Below are positions 17,026-24,519 of a stretch of 54,778 nucleotides of DNA, one piece after another. Source of the stretch: Deltaproteobacteria bacterium (GTDB lineage Bacteria; Myxococcota_A; Polyangia; Polyangiales; Polyangiaceae); assembly GCA_016875405.1 (NCBI GenBank), contig VGRJ01000020.1, positions 1 through 54,778 of the forward strand. Direction: 5' to 3'. Within the stretch, counting starts at the first letter, position 1. Each line of letters starts with the position of its first letter. A program made the position numbers and the translations under genes. The notes below the pieces were generated by a model that was given only the letters and a program-made list of their open reading frames with translations, did no database searches and was not told the DNA's origin.

Positions 17026-18182
17026 CGGAGCGAATGCAAGGCGACCGCTTGGTCGTCACCGGTCGAAGCTCGGGGAGCCACTTCCCGCGCAAGCAAGAGG
17101 CGATTAACCAGCGCTACGAAGCCGACGGCACGACGAGCGCGGGCCCCTTCTACATCGAGGGCTCGATCTACGGCCGAGACATGCGCTTCCGAGGCCCCGG
17201 TGCCGTGCTCGGGCCGGTCCTCGGTCGTGGGGACATCACGCTCGAGCCGTCCGAGGGCAAAGGGCCGCAGCGCTTCCTCGGAGGCCTTCACACGGCGAGC
17301 GGCAACATCGGCTGCGCTGCGCGCAAGAGCGGCTATCGCGGCTCGCTGATGGCGTCGATCGAGAACACGGGCGTCGTGGTGCGCGGCGACGTGATCGGCG
17401 ACCAGGTCTCGCTCGTCGACGCCGTCGTCTTCGGAAACGTGCGCGGGCGGCGGGTCCGGCTCACGCGCTGCGTCGTGTTCGGCAACGTGATCGCCGAGGA
17501 GGGGGCGGTCATCGGCAGCTCGACGGTGATCGGCTACGACTCGAAAGGCGAGGTGCGCTTCGAGGGGCCGTCATCGATGATCTTCCCCATGGGTACGAGC
17601 GTCGAGGCGCCCGCGTTCGTCCCTGGCGTCGATGAGACCGGGCTCGAGCTCGGCTGCTCGGTCATGTTCCTTCCGGCGCTGCTCGCTCAGGGGTCGCAGG
17701 CGCTGGTCTTCAGGCCGCGGCTCGATACGACTGGAGCAGCGAGCGACAGCACGTGGCGGGCGACGGCCGAGGACCTCTCGACGGGCGACGCCGGCGTCTT
17801 GGGCTCTGGGCTCCACCCCGTCGACTGGGTGCAGCACCCGGTCGACACCACAGTTCGAAAGCTACGCGGACGTGAGGTCGTCGAGGAGCTCGTCCCTTCG
17901 GAGCGCTACATCATCAGCCTCGGCGGTCGCGCGCTCGATTTTCAGGCGATCGTCCCGACGCTGCATCACGTGACGTGGCTGTTGAAGACGGCCATTGAAT
18001 ACGACCACTATTCGCCGGTGAACCAGACGCGCACAGAGGCCGCGTGGCGGGAGCGTTGCCGACCGGACGAGCTCAAGCTCTTGCAGTGGGCGACATCGAA
18101 GGAGGCTCCATCGAAGGAGCCGACGACGAAGGAAGCTCCTGCTCCCCGGCGTCCCCTCGGCCGCGGCCCGCAGGAGGCTTGA
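17022..18182 (+). CDS. bactofilin-like beta-helix protein (SPFH operon gene 3)
   Basis: A 386-residue protein whose first half (about residues 40-185) is a run of short beta-strands separated by Gly and Asp: GPFYIEGSIYGRDMRF, then GVVVRGDVIGDQVSLVDAVVFG and CVVFGNVIAEEGAVIG. Hydrophobic residues recur every five to six positions as in bactofilins and other right-handed beta-helix polymer-forming proteins. The second half is a separate mixed domain (about 190-355) followed by a charged repetitive tail (EAPSKEPTTKEAPAP). It is longer than ordinary bactofilins (100-200 residues), so it is bactofilin-like rather than canonical. The ATG overlaps the previous stop. It could form a filament or lattice beneath the membrane for the operon's products. 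Confidence 0.75.
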   Translation: MTERMQGDRLVVTGRSSGSHFPRKQEAINQRYEADGTTSAGPFYIEGSIYGRDMRFRGPGAVLGPVLGRGDITLEPSEGKGPQRFLGGLHTASGNIGCAARKSGYRGSLMASIENTGVVVRGDVIGDQVSLVDAVVFGNVRGRRVRLTRCVVFGNVIAEEGAVIGSSTVIGYDSKGEVRFEGPSSMIFPMGTSVEAPAFVPGVDETGLELGCSVMFLPALLAQGSQALVFRPRLDTTGAASDSTWRATAEDLSTGDAGVLGSGLHPVDWVQHPVDTTVRKLRGREVVEELVPSERYIISLGGRALDFQAIVPTLHHVTWLLKTAIEYDHYSPVNQTRTEAAWRERCRPDELKLLQWATSKEAPSKEPTTKEAPAPRRPLGRGPQEA

Positions 18183-18185
18183 ACG

Positions 18186-19850
18186 ATGTTCGGATTCTTG
18201 AAGAAGCCCATCGCAGATCTCTTCATCGCGAGGCCCGAAAGCGCGACGCAGCAGATCGTCTTTCGCTGGCCGGACCAGAGCATCCCAAACGGGGCGAAGC
18301 TCACGGTCCGCGCCGATGAGTGCGCCTTGTTCTTCAAGCAAGGGGCGCTCGTCGGGCAGCTCGAGGCCGGCGCTCACGTCATCGACTCGGCGCACATGCC
18401 ATTTCTCGGCGACCTCATCGTCTCGCCGCTGACGAACGACAACCACTACATCACCGAGGTCTTCTTCATCCGCCGTACGGAGCACCCGTACGCGCTCGGA
18501 CCGGTGAAGCTTGGCACCTTTCAAGACCTTGCGTCGCGCCTGATGGTGACGCTCGGCTTCTCCGCGCAGTTCACCGTACGTGTGACCTCGCCGGAGAAGC
18601 TCATGACGCGCCTCGTGGGGATGAGCTCGGACGTCATGGGGGCGCTCGGGCAGTTCCTCGAGGGCCGCGTGCGCTCGATGCTTCAGCAGGCGGTCGGACG
18701 CCAAGCAGCGGCCGAGCCCATCCTGCAGATCGCGTCAAACCAGTACAACGAAGAGCTCGGCCAGGCCGTGATCGAGCGGACACGGGCCGAGTTCGCGAAC
18801 GACGGCATCGAAGTGACGCGCTTCCTCGCGCTCGACCTGCAGCTCGACGCGTCGTCCGAGGCACAGCTGCGGCAGTTTGGCGGAAAGCTCGCGGACCTTT
18901 CGGTGCAACGTGAGCAGGCCGACGTCGGCAATCAGGCAGGTTTCGCCGCGTACAACCTCGTCAAAGGCCAGGCCGACCTGATGCGCGGCGTCGCGACGGG
19001 GGCCGCGGTCCACGGGCTCCCCGCCCTCGCGCCGCTCGGAGGCGTTGGGCTTGGCGGCCCGATGCTGGCGGCCGCAATCGCCCCCACCTCGAGCCACGGC
19101 TCAAGCCAGCACACCCCGGCTGCCCCCGCGCCCCGGCTCGCAGGCGGCGCCTCCACGAAGTACTACCTGCGCGGGCCGGGAGGCGTCGAAGGCCCCTACC
19201 CTCCAAGGCAGGTCGCGCTGCGAGCGGCCTCGCTGAAGCTCCAGGCCGACACGGTGTTCGTCCGAGCACCCGGCGCCACCGATTGGGAAATCGGCGCCGA
19301 CATCCCAGATATCGCTCGCGAGCTCGAGAAGCGCCTCGCCCACGCTCCGGTAAGCTCCCCCACGGCAGCGGGGGTCGTGCCCTCACCGACGGATGCCTTC
19401 GAGCGCGCGCTCACGGTGGCCGTCGCCGACAAGGTGCTCACCGTCGACGAGCTCGACCTCCTCAGCATGCTCGCGGTAGGAGCGAACCTCGCAAAGGACG
19501 ACGAGTCCGCTCGGCAGTACGTCACCATTCGTGCGCGGGCGCTCGGGTGCGACGTCCAAACGTCTGCGCCGGCCCCAGAGCCCGTACCCGATGCTGCCCC
19601 ACCGTCAATGCCGCAACCACCACCCCTTTCAGCGAGTGCCCCCGGCGGCCCACCGCCGCTTCGCCTCGGGACGGTCTACGTCTACGACAACGGGATGCAG
19701 CGCACCGAAGGGCTCTCGGCCAAGGCCGTGGCGACGCGCGTGAAGGCCGCACCGGACGGGGTCCACATGGTGTGGTGGAACGGCGCGGCAGACTGGAGCT
19801 CGGCCGACGAGGTCGAGGCGATCCGCAGCGAGCTCGCGAAGCTTGGATGA
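18186..19850 (+). CDS. SPFH-domain protein of the YdjI/COG4260 type with GYF-like modules (SPFH operon gene 4)
   Basis: A 554-residue protein. It opens with MFGFLKKPIADLF and RPESATQQIVFRWPD. Residues to about 240 match the SPFH (stomatin/prohibitin/flotillin) family formerly annotated as virion core protein, exemplified by Bacillus subtilis YdjI. A Gly/Ala-rich hydrophobic stretch (about 265-300) follows, then a GYF_2/DUF4339-like domain (325-375, YYLRGPGGVEGPYPP). A TerB-like helical segment lies at about 403-453, then a Pro-rich linker (460-492) and a second GYF-like unit at the C-terminus (497-548, VYVYDNGMQRTEGLS...WWNGAADW). AGGAGG lies before the ATG, four bases after the previous gene. 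It probably assembles as a membrane-associated ring or microdomain organiser. SPFH and first GYF calls are strong; the TerB-like call is tentative. Confidence 0.85.
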   Translation: MFGFLKKPIADLFIARPESATQQIVFRWPDQSIPNGAKLTVRADECALFFKQGALVGQLEAGAHVIDSAHMPFLGDLIVSPLTNDNHYITEVFFIRRTEHPYALGPVKLGTFQDLASRLMVTLGFSAQFTVRVTSPEKLMTRLVGMSSDVMGALGQFLEGRVRSMLQQAVGRQAAAEPILQIASNQYNEELGQAVIERTRAEFANDGIEVTRFLALDLQLDASSEAQLRQFGGKLADLSVQREQADVGNQAGFAAYNLVKGQADLMRGVATGAAVHGLPALAPLGGVGLGGPMLAAAIAPTSSHGSSQHTPAAPAPRLAGGASTKYYLRGPGGVEGPYPPRQVALRAASLKLQADTVFVRAPGATDWEIGADIPDIARELEKRLAHAPVSSPTAAGVVPSPTDAFERALTVAVADKVLTVDELDLLSMLAVGANLAKDDESARQYVTIRARALGCDVQTSAPAPEPVPDAAPPSMPQPPPLSASAPGGPPPLRLGTVYVYDNGMQRTEGLSAKAVATRVKAAPDGVHMVWWNGAADWSSADEVEAIRSELAKLG

Positions 19851-19897
19851 GCTCGGCCCGACGGCGTGCGCGGTCCTCTGCGCCTGCCCGACGGCCG

Positions 19898-20908
19898 CTA
19901 ACCTCGTCGACGCGCGAGCCGCTCGGCGAGACGCAGCGCCGACACCATGCCTTCGTGCGAGGCGCGCCCCGTCCCCGCGAGGTCGTACGCGGTGCCGTGA
20001 TCGACGCTCGTCCGCACGATCGGGAGCCCGAGCGTGACGTTCACCGCCTCCCCAAATCCAAGCAATTTGCAGGCGATCGTCGCTTGGTCGTGGAGCATCG
20101 CGACGACTCCTTCGAACGCACCCTCGGCCGCAAGGCGGTAGGCGCTCTCCGCACCGAGCGGACCTTCGACGCGAGCACGCTGACGCGCGAGGCGCTCCTT
20201 GGCGAGCTCGACGCCTGGGGCGATGACGTCCCGCTCCTCTCGTCCGAGGAGGCCGCCCTCGCCCGCGTGCGGGTTCAGGCCGGTCACCGCGACCCTCGGC
20301 CGACGCACTCCGAGCGACGCGAACAGCTCGCAGAGCCGCGTCGTCGCGACCGCCACGCCTTCGCTCGACAAGGCCCGCGCCGCGCGCGCCACCGGGAGGT
20401 GGGTCGTCACGAGTGAGGTCGCGAACCACCCGGAGCCGCGCGGCATCGCGAACGCCATCACCACCGGCCCGGCGTCGAGCCGCTCGGCGAGGTGCTCGGT
20501 GTGGCCGCGGAACCGCCTCGCCCCACGCGCGCCGCTCGTCGCGATCGCCTCCTTCGAGACCGGGCCCGTGACGAGCGCAGCGCCAACCCCGCTCGCGACG
20601 AGGTCGCATGCGGCGTCGATCCACGCGAGCTGCGCTGCACCTCCCTCGGCGTCGGGCTCGCCGGGCTTCGCCGCGCGCGAGAGACTCAGGCTCGTCGCGT
20701 AGAGCCCAAGCTCGCCGCGTCGCAGGCGCACACGCTCATCGACGCGACGCATGCGCGCCTCGAGGCCGAAGCGAGTGCCGAGCCGCTCCAGAGACGAAGG
20801 ATCGCCGACGAGCACGGCGGTGGTGTCGGGGAGCGATGCGAGCGCCGCGAGGGACACCTCGGGACCCACGCCGCTCGGGCACCCGACCGAGACGACGAGC
20901 GGCTTCAT
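19898..20908 (-). CDS. pdxA: 4-hydroxythreonine-4-phosphate dehydrogenase
   Basis: NAD-dependent enzyme of the DXP-dependent pyridoxal-phosphate pathway, cytoplasmic. The 336-residue product starts MKPLVVSVGCPSGVGPE, the family's N-terminal signature. Metal-binding histidines are visible at TTHLP (His170), NPHAGEGG (His214) and LHDQ (His273). TGPVSKEA (114-121), GHTEHLA (135-141) and the end motif RTSVDHGTAYDLAGTG are also typical. The frame is open further upstream, but this start gives the conserved N-terminus. The gene is convergent with the SPFH operon (47 bases between stops) and follows a lipoprotein gene on the same strand. Confidence 0.95.
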   Translation of the reverse strand: MKPLVVSVGCPSGVGPEVSLAALASLPDTTAVLVGDPSSLERLGTRFGLEARMRRVDERVRLRRGELGLYATSLSLSRAAKPGEPDAEGGAAQLAWIDAACDLVASGVGAALVTGPVSKEAIATSGARGARRFRGHTEHLAERLDAGPVVMAFAMPRGSGWFATSLVTTHLPVARAARALSSEGVAVATTRLCELFASLGVRRPRVAVTGLNPHAGEGGLLGREERDVIAPGVELAKERLARQRARVEGPLGAESAYRLAAEGAFEGVVAMLHDQATIACKLLGFGEAVNVTLGLPIVRTSVDHGTAYDLAGTGRASHEGMVSALRLAERLARRRG

Positions 20909-20945
20909 CGCGCGGGGCGAGGCCCCGACGAATCCACCACCCCAA

Positions 20946-22328
20946 TCACTTCGGTGCCTTTGTGATCGTCTTGCCGCCGACGGTCGACCAGTAGACGTAC
21001 TTGGCGTCGACGACGATCTGGAGCGGTTTGTTCTGCGCGGCCGCGAGCACCACGACGTCGCCGCCGCCAACCGGGACCTTCGCGACCGAGCCGTCGGTGT
21101 CGGTCGAGCCGTAGTTCGTCCAGTAGACGTACTTGTCGTCGACCGCGAGGTGCGCAGGCTTCAGCTGCCCCGTGGCGAGCACCGTCGGGGTCGCGCTTCC
21201 GTCGATCGCGACGCGCGCGATCTCGCCCTTGTTCTCGGCCGCGACGTACACGAACTTCGAGTCGACCGCGATCCCGGTGGGGTTACCGAGCCCCTTCGCG
21301 AGGACCTTCGGCGCGCCACCGCCCGCGGGGATGCGTCGCACCTCGCCAGCTTCGTAGGACGTGAGGTAAACGAAGGCCGCGTTGGCGACGAGGTCCCAAG
21401 GCAGCCCGAGCAAAGACGCGAGCTTCTTGTTCGTGGTGTCGACCGGCGCCGTGAAATCCGCCGACCAGAGCTCACCCTCGTCGCGGTTCAGCCAGTAGAC
21501 GTTCTTGCCGACGACGGTCATCGCGTAGACGCCGTCTTTCATCGAGGTCGCGAGCGTCGTGGGCATGGCGGGGGCCTTCGCGCCGACGATCGCAGCGCCG
21601 AGGTCGGCGAGCCCGTTGTTTGCCCAGACGATCCCCGTGAAGTTCGCCTCGGTGGCGAGCGCGAGCTCACGGGGACGCTTCTGATTGTTGGCGATCAGCT
21701 CGGGAGCAGACGCGTCTGCGAGCTTCTTGCGGAACACGCTGTCGGTGACGCCGGACGTCGTCCAGTAGACGTAGGTCTCGTCGACCGCGAGTCCGTAGGG
21801 CTCTTCCTGGTTCTTCGCGAGCTCGAAGCTCGGGCAGAGGCCGCCCGTGCAGGTCCCGTCGAGGCAGGCGTGCCCACAGCCACCGCAGTGCTCTGCGCTC
21901 GTGTAGATGTCGACGCAGGCCCCATCGCAGTAGGCCTCGACCGCCATCAGGCAATCGCACACGCCGTCCTTGCACGCGGTGCCCTTCGGACAGGCGGTAC
22001 CGCACTTGCCGCAGTTCGCGTCGTCGACCGTCAGGTCGACGCACTTCTGACCGCACGCGGTCTCACCATCCAGGCAGTTCGGGCCGCCGCCGCTGCTCGC
22101 CGAAGACGAGCTCGCCGCCGACGGGTCGCAGTCGCAGTCGACGTAGACGTTGGGATCACCGACGACGCACTTGGTGACGCCGGTCGAAGGCTTGCCGTTG
22201 CAGTCGCACACGGTCGGCTGGTTCGGCACGCAACCGGTCGGTGGCGACGGGGCGTCGTCGCCGCACGCCTGAAGGCCCACGACGGCGAGCGCCGCGAAGG
22301 CGCCGAACCCAAAGATAAGCTTCGTCAT
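20946..22328 (-). CDS. Cys-rich lipoprotein with NHL/YWTD-like beta-propeller
   Basis: About 460 residues. The signal peptide (MTKLIFGFGAFAALAVVGLQ) ends in lipobox LQAC, so it is a lipoprotein. After a Ser-rich linker come two CGxCGxxC...C modules like those of the lipoprotein at 2125-3978. The C-terminal two thirds form a repeating propeller with blade motifs such as YGLAVDETYVYWTTSG, GIAVDSKFVYVAAENKGEIARV and HLAVDDKYVYWTNYGS. These read as six blades ending KYVYWSTVGG. GGGAGAG precedes the ATG, with a plausible -10 box upstream. It is a likely surface ligand-binding protein; the ligand is unknown. Confidence 0.88.
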   Translation of the reverse strand: MTKLIFGFGAFAALAVVGLQACGDDAPSPPTGCVPNQPTVCDCNGKPSTGVTKCVVGDPNVYVDCDCDPSAASSSSASSGGGPNCLDGETACGQKCVDLTVDDANCGKCGTACPKGTACKDGVCDCLMAVEAYCDGACVDIYTSAEHCGGCGHACLDGTCTGGLCPSFELAKNQEEPYGLAVDETYVYWTTSGVTDSVFRKKLADASAPELIANNQKRPRELALATEANFTGIVWANNGLADLGAAIVGAKAPAMPTTLATSMKDGVYAMTVVGKNVYWLNRDEGELWSADFTAPVDTTNKKLASLLGLPWDLVANAAFVYLTSYEAGEVRRIPAGGGAPKVLAKGLGNPTGIAVDSKFVYVAAENKGEIARVAIDGSATPTVLATGQLKPAHLAVDDKYVYWTNYGSTDTDGSVAKVPVGGGDVVVLAAAQNKPLQIVVDAKYVYWSTVGGKTITKAPK

Positions 22329-22347
22329 ATCGTCTCTCCCTAAAAAC

Positions 22348-22377
22348 ATCTTACCGGTTAGGTCGGGAAGTCATGAA
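22348..22377 (-). promoter_or_regulatory. probable promoter of the propeller lipoprotein gene
   Basis: On the minus strand TAAGAT (22348-22353) is a good -10 hexamer in a locally AT-rich patch. TTCATG (22372-22377) is a weak -35 at 18 bases. The predicted start of transcription near 22341 leaves a short leader just long enough for the GGGAGAG ribosome binding site. The -35 is poor, so the call is moderate. Confidence 0.42.
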
Positions 22378-22427
22378 ATTGTTGGGGGACCGACCGGCCT
22401 CCCGTGGGCTTGCCGGGCTGGAGTGAC

Positions 22428-23873
22428 TCAGCCGAGCTTGGTGCCGCCCACCGTAATTTCGTCGATCTTCACGGTCGGGCAGCCCACTCCGACGGGCACG
22501 CTCTGGCCATCTTTGCCGCACGTCCAGATCCCGTCGGAAACGGCGACGTCGTTGCCCAGCATGCTGACCCGCGTCAACACCTCTGGACCATTGCCGACCA
22601 GATTGACGTCCTTGACGGGCCTCGTGAGCTTGCCGTCCTCGATGAAGTAGCTCTCGGTCAGCGAGAACACGAAGTCGCCGTTCGAGATGTCGACCTGCCC
22701 GCCCCCGAAGCTCGTCGCGTAGATGCCGCGCTTCACGGAGCGGACGATCTCCTCCGGATCGTGCGGCCCGGCGACGAGGATGGTGTTCGTCATGCGCGGC
22801 ATGGCGCTCGAGGCGTAGCTCTCGCGCCGGCCGTTGCCGGTGGACTCGCGGCCGTAGTGGCGCGCCGACATCCGATCGTGCATGTAGCCGACGAGCACGC
22901 CGTCCTCGATGAGCACGCTCTTGCTCGGCTCGTTGCCCTCGTCATCGACGTTGATCGAGCCGCGCGACTGAAGGAGCGTCGCGTCGTCGATCACCGTGCA
23001 GAGATCGCTCGCGACGCGCTGGCCGATCTGCCCCGCGTAGCGACTCGTGCCCTTGCGGTTGAAGTCGGCCTCGAGGCCATGTCCGACCGCCTCGTGAAGC
23101 AGGATGCCGCTGTCCCCCGGCGCGAGCACGACCGGCATCTGACCTGCCGGCGCCTCCTCGGCGTCGAGCATCGCGATCGCTCGACGGGCCGCCTCGCGCG
23201 CGTGCCACTCGGGCGCCCGCTGGTCGAAGTAGCCCATCGTCATGCGCCCGCCGCCCCCCGACGAGCCCGCCTGCCGCTTCCCCTTCTGCTCGGCGACCGC
23301 CCGGATGGTGAAGCGGATCATCGGCTGCACGTCGAAGACGAGGCGACCGTCGCTCGTCGCGACGAGCACCTCGCGGACCGCCTCCGCGAACCCAGCCTCG
23401 GCACGGACGATCATCGGGTCGGCCGCGAGCGCCGCGAGGCTCGCGCGCTCGAGCAAGGCTCGCTTCTCGAGCGCCGGCTCGTCGATGCTGAAGGCGTCGA
23501 GCTCGTAGCGGCTCGGCAGCTCTCTCGGCTCGACCTTCACCGGCGCGACGCCCACCCCACCCGAGGCGATCCGCGCGGCGGTCTCGGCGGCGCGCTTCAT
23601 CGCCTCGAAGGTCAGGTCCTCGGTGTACGCGTAGCCGGTCGCCTCGCCGCGCTGGACGCGAACGCCGAGGCCCATCGACGTGCTGCGCGAGGCGGTCTTC
23701 AAGATCCCCTCGTCGAAGCTGAAGCCGGAGCCCTTCCGGTACTCGAAGAACAGATCCGCGTAGTCACCGCCGTGGGCGAGCGCGATCGAGAGCACGCGAT
23801 CGCAGAGCGCGGCGTCGATGCCGGCGGAGCCACCGGGGGCAAACGGAGCGAGGAAGGGGCCTTGGTGAGCCAT
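22428..23873 (-). CDS. tldD: TldD-family metalloprotease
   Basis: About 481 residues, the usual TldD length. The zinc motif HEAVGH (HEXXXH) is at about 260-265, preceded by VVLAPGDSGILL and followed by GLEADFNRKGTSRYAG. The C-terminal block GGGQVDISNGDFVFSLTE is also characteristic. TldD works with TldE (PmbA) as a heterodimeric protease that degrades unfolded peptides and matures some RiPPs. No tldE lies nearby, so the partner must be elsewhere. Two ATGs compete for the start (23873, or 23886 giving MLSDMAHQ); neither has a clear ribosome binding site. It is divergent from the CopD-like gene. Confidence 0.93.
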   Translation of the reverse strand: MAHQGPFLAPFAPGGSAGIDAALCDRVLSIALAHGGDYADLFFEYRKGSGFSFDEGILKTASRSTSMGLGVRVQRGEATGYAYTEDLTFEAMKRAAETAARIASGGVGVAPVKVEPRELPSRYELDAFSIDEPALEKRALLERASLAALAADPMIVRAEAGFAEAVREVLVATSDGRLVFDVQPMIRFTIRAVAEQKGKRQAGSSGGGGRMTMGYFDQRAPEWHAREAARRAIAMLDAEEAPAGQMPVVLAPGDSGILLHEAVGHGLEADFNRKGTSRYAGQIGQRVASDLCTVIDDATLLQSRGSINVDDEGNEPSKSVLIEDGVLVGYMHDRMSARHYGRESTGNGRRESYASSAMPRMTNTILVAGPHDPEEIVRSVKRGIYATSFGGGQVDISNGDFVFSLTESYFIEDGKLTRPVKDVNLVGNGPEVLTRVSMLGNDVAVSDGIWTCGKDGQSVPVGVGCPTVKIDEITVGGTKLG

Positions 23874-23979
23874 ATCCGAGAGCATGCATCGACCGACGGG
23901 GCGTTTCCACGTGCAAAGCAGCATCGATAGACGAGAACCCGAGGTGGACAACCCGGTCTCGGGCAGCTACGAGGTACGC

Positions 23980-24399
23980 ATGACCGGGGACACGACCCTC
24001 ATCTGGCTCCACCTCACCGCCAACCTGTTCTGGATCGGCGCCATCACGGCCGTCGCTGCGCTCGTCCTCGCGACCGGCACGGACCCGAAGGTCCGCGGGG
24101 CGCTCGCGGCGGGCGTCTATCAAAAAGTGGCCGCACCGGCGTTCGTGGTCTCGTTCCTGGCGGGGGCCGCGCGGCTCTTCTCGGACACCGCCTACTACTT
24201 CAAGGCGACCCACTTCATGCACGCGAAGCTCCTCTTTGCGGTGATCGTGATCGGCCTGCATCACGTCATCGGTGCCCGCGCAAAGAAGCTCGCGAGCGGT
24301 GAGGTCCGCGACGAAGGCCCGACCAAGGCGCTCCTCGGGGTGCTGATCGCGTCCGCTGCATTGGCCGCGTTCACCGCGATTTTCAAGCTTCCGAAGTGA
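23980..24399 (+). CDS. CopD/HemJ-like four-helix membrane protein
   Basis: A 139-residue protein with four hydrophobic helices. It begins TTLIWLHLTANLFWIGA and contains YYFKATHFMHAKLLFAVIVIGLHHVIG; the His residues inside helices and the HxxK pattern resemble the CopD/HemJ (UPF0093) group. HemJ oxidises protoporphyrinogen and CopD relates to copper uptake; which of these applies, if either, cannot be told. The ATG at 23980 has GAGG upstream and starts right before the first helix; the frame is open another 32 codons upstream, but that part looks non-coding. Confidence 0.72.
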   Translation: MTGDTTLIWLHLTANLFWIGAITAVAALVLATGTDPKVRGALAAGVYQKVAAPAFVVSFLAGAARLFSDTAYYFKATHFMHAKLLFAVIVIGLHHVIGARAKKLASGEVRDEGPTKALLGVLIASAALAAFTAIFKLPK

Positions 24400-24519
24400 T
24401 GCGAATGCCGTTAGTGTCTCGAACGACAACGTAGGACCGCTCCGTCGCCGGCGAGCCCACCTCACCCGGCGAGAGGCGCGGCCAGGGAAGTTCGCCCACA
24501 CCTCCCGGGGTCCGAGCGC

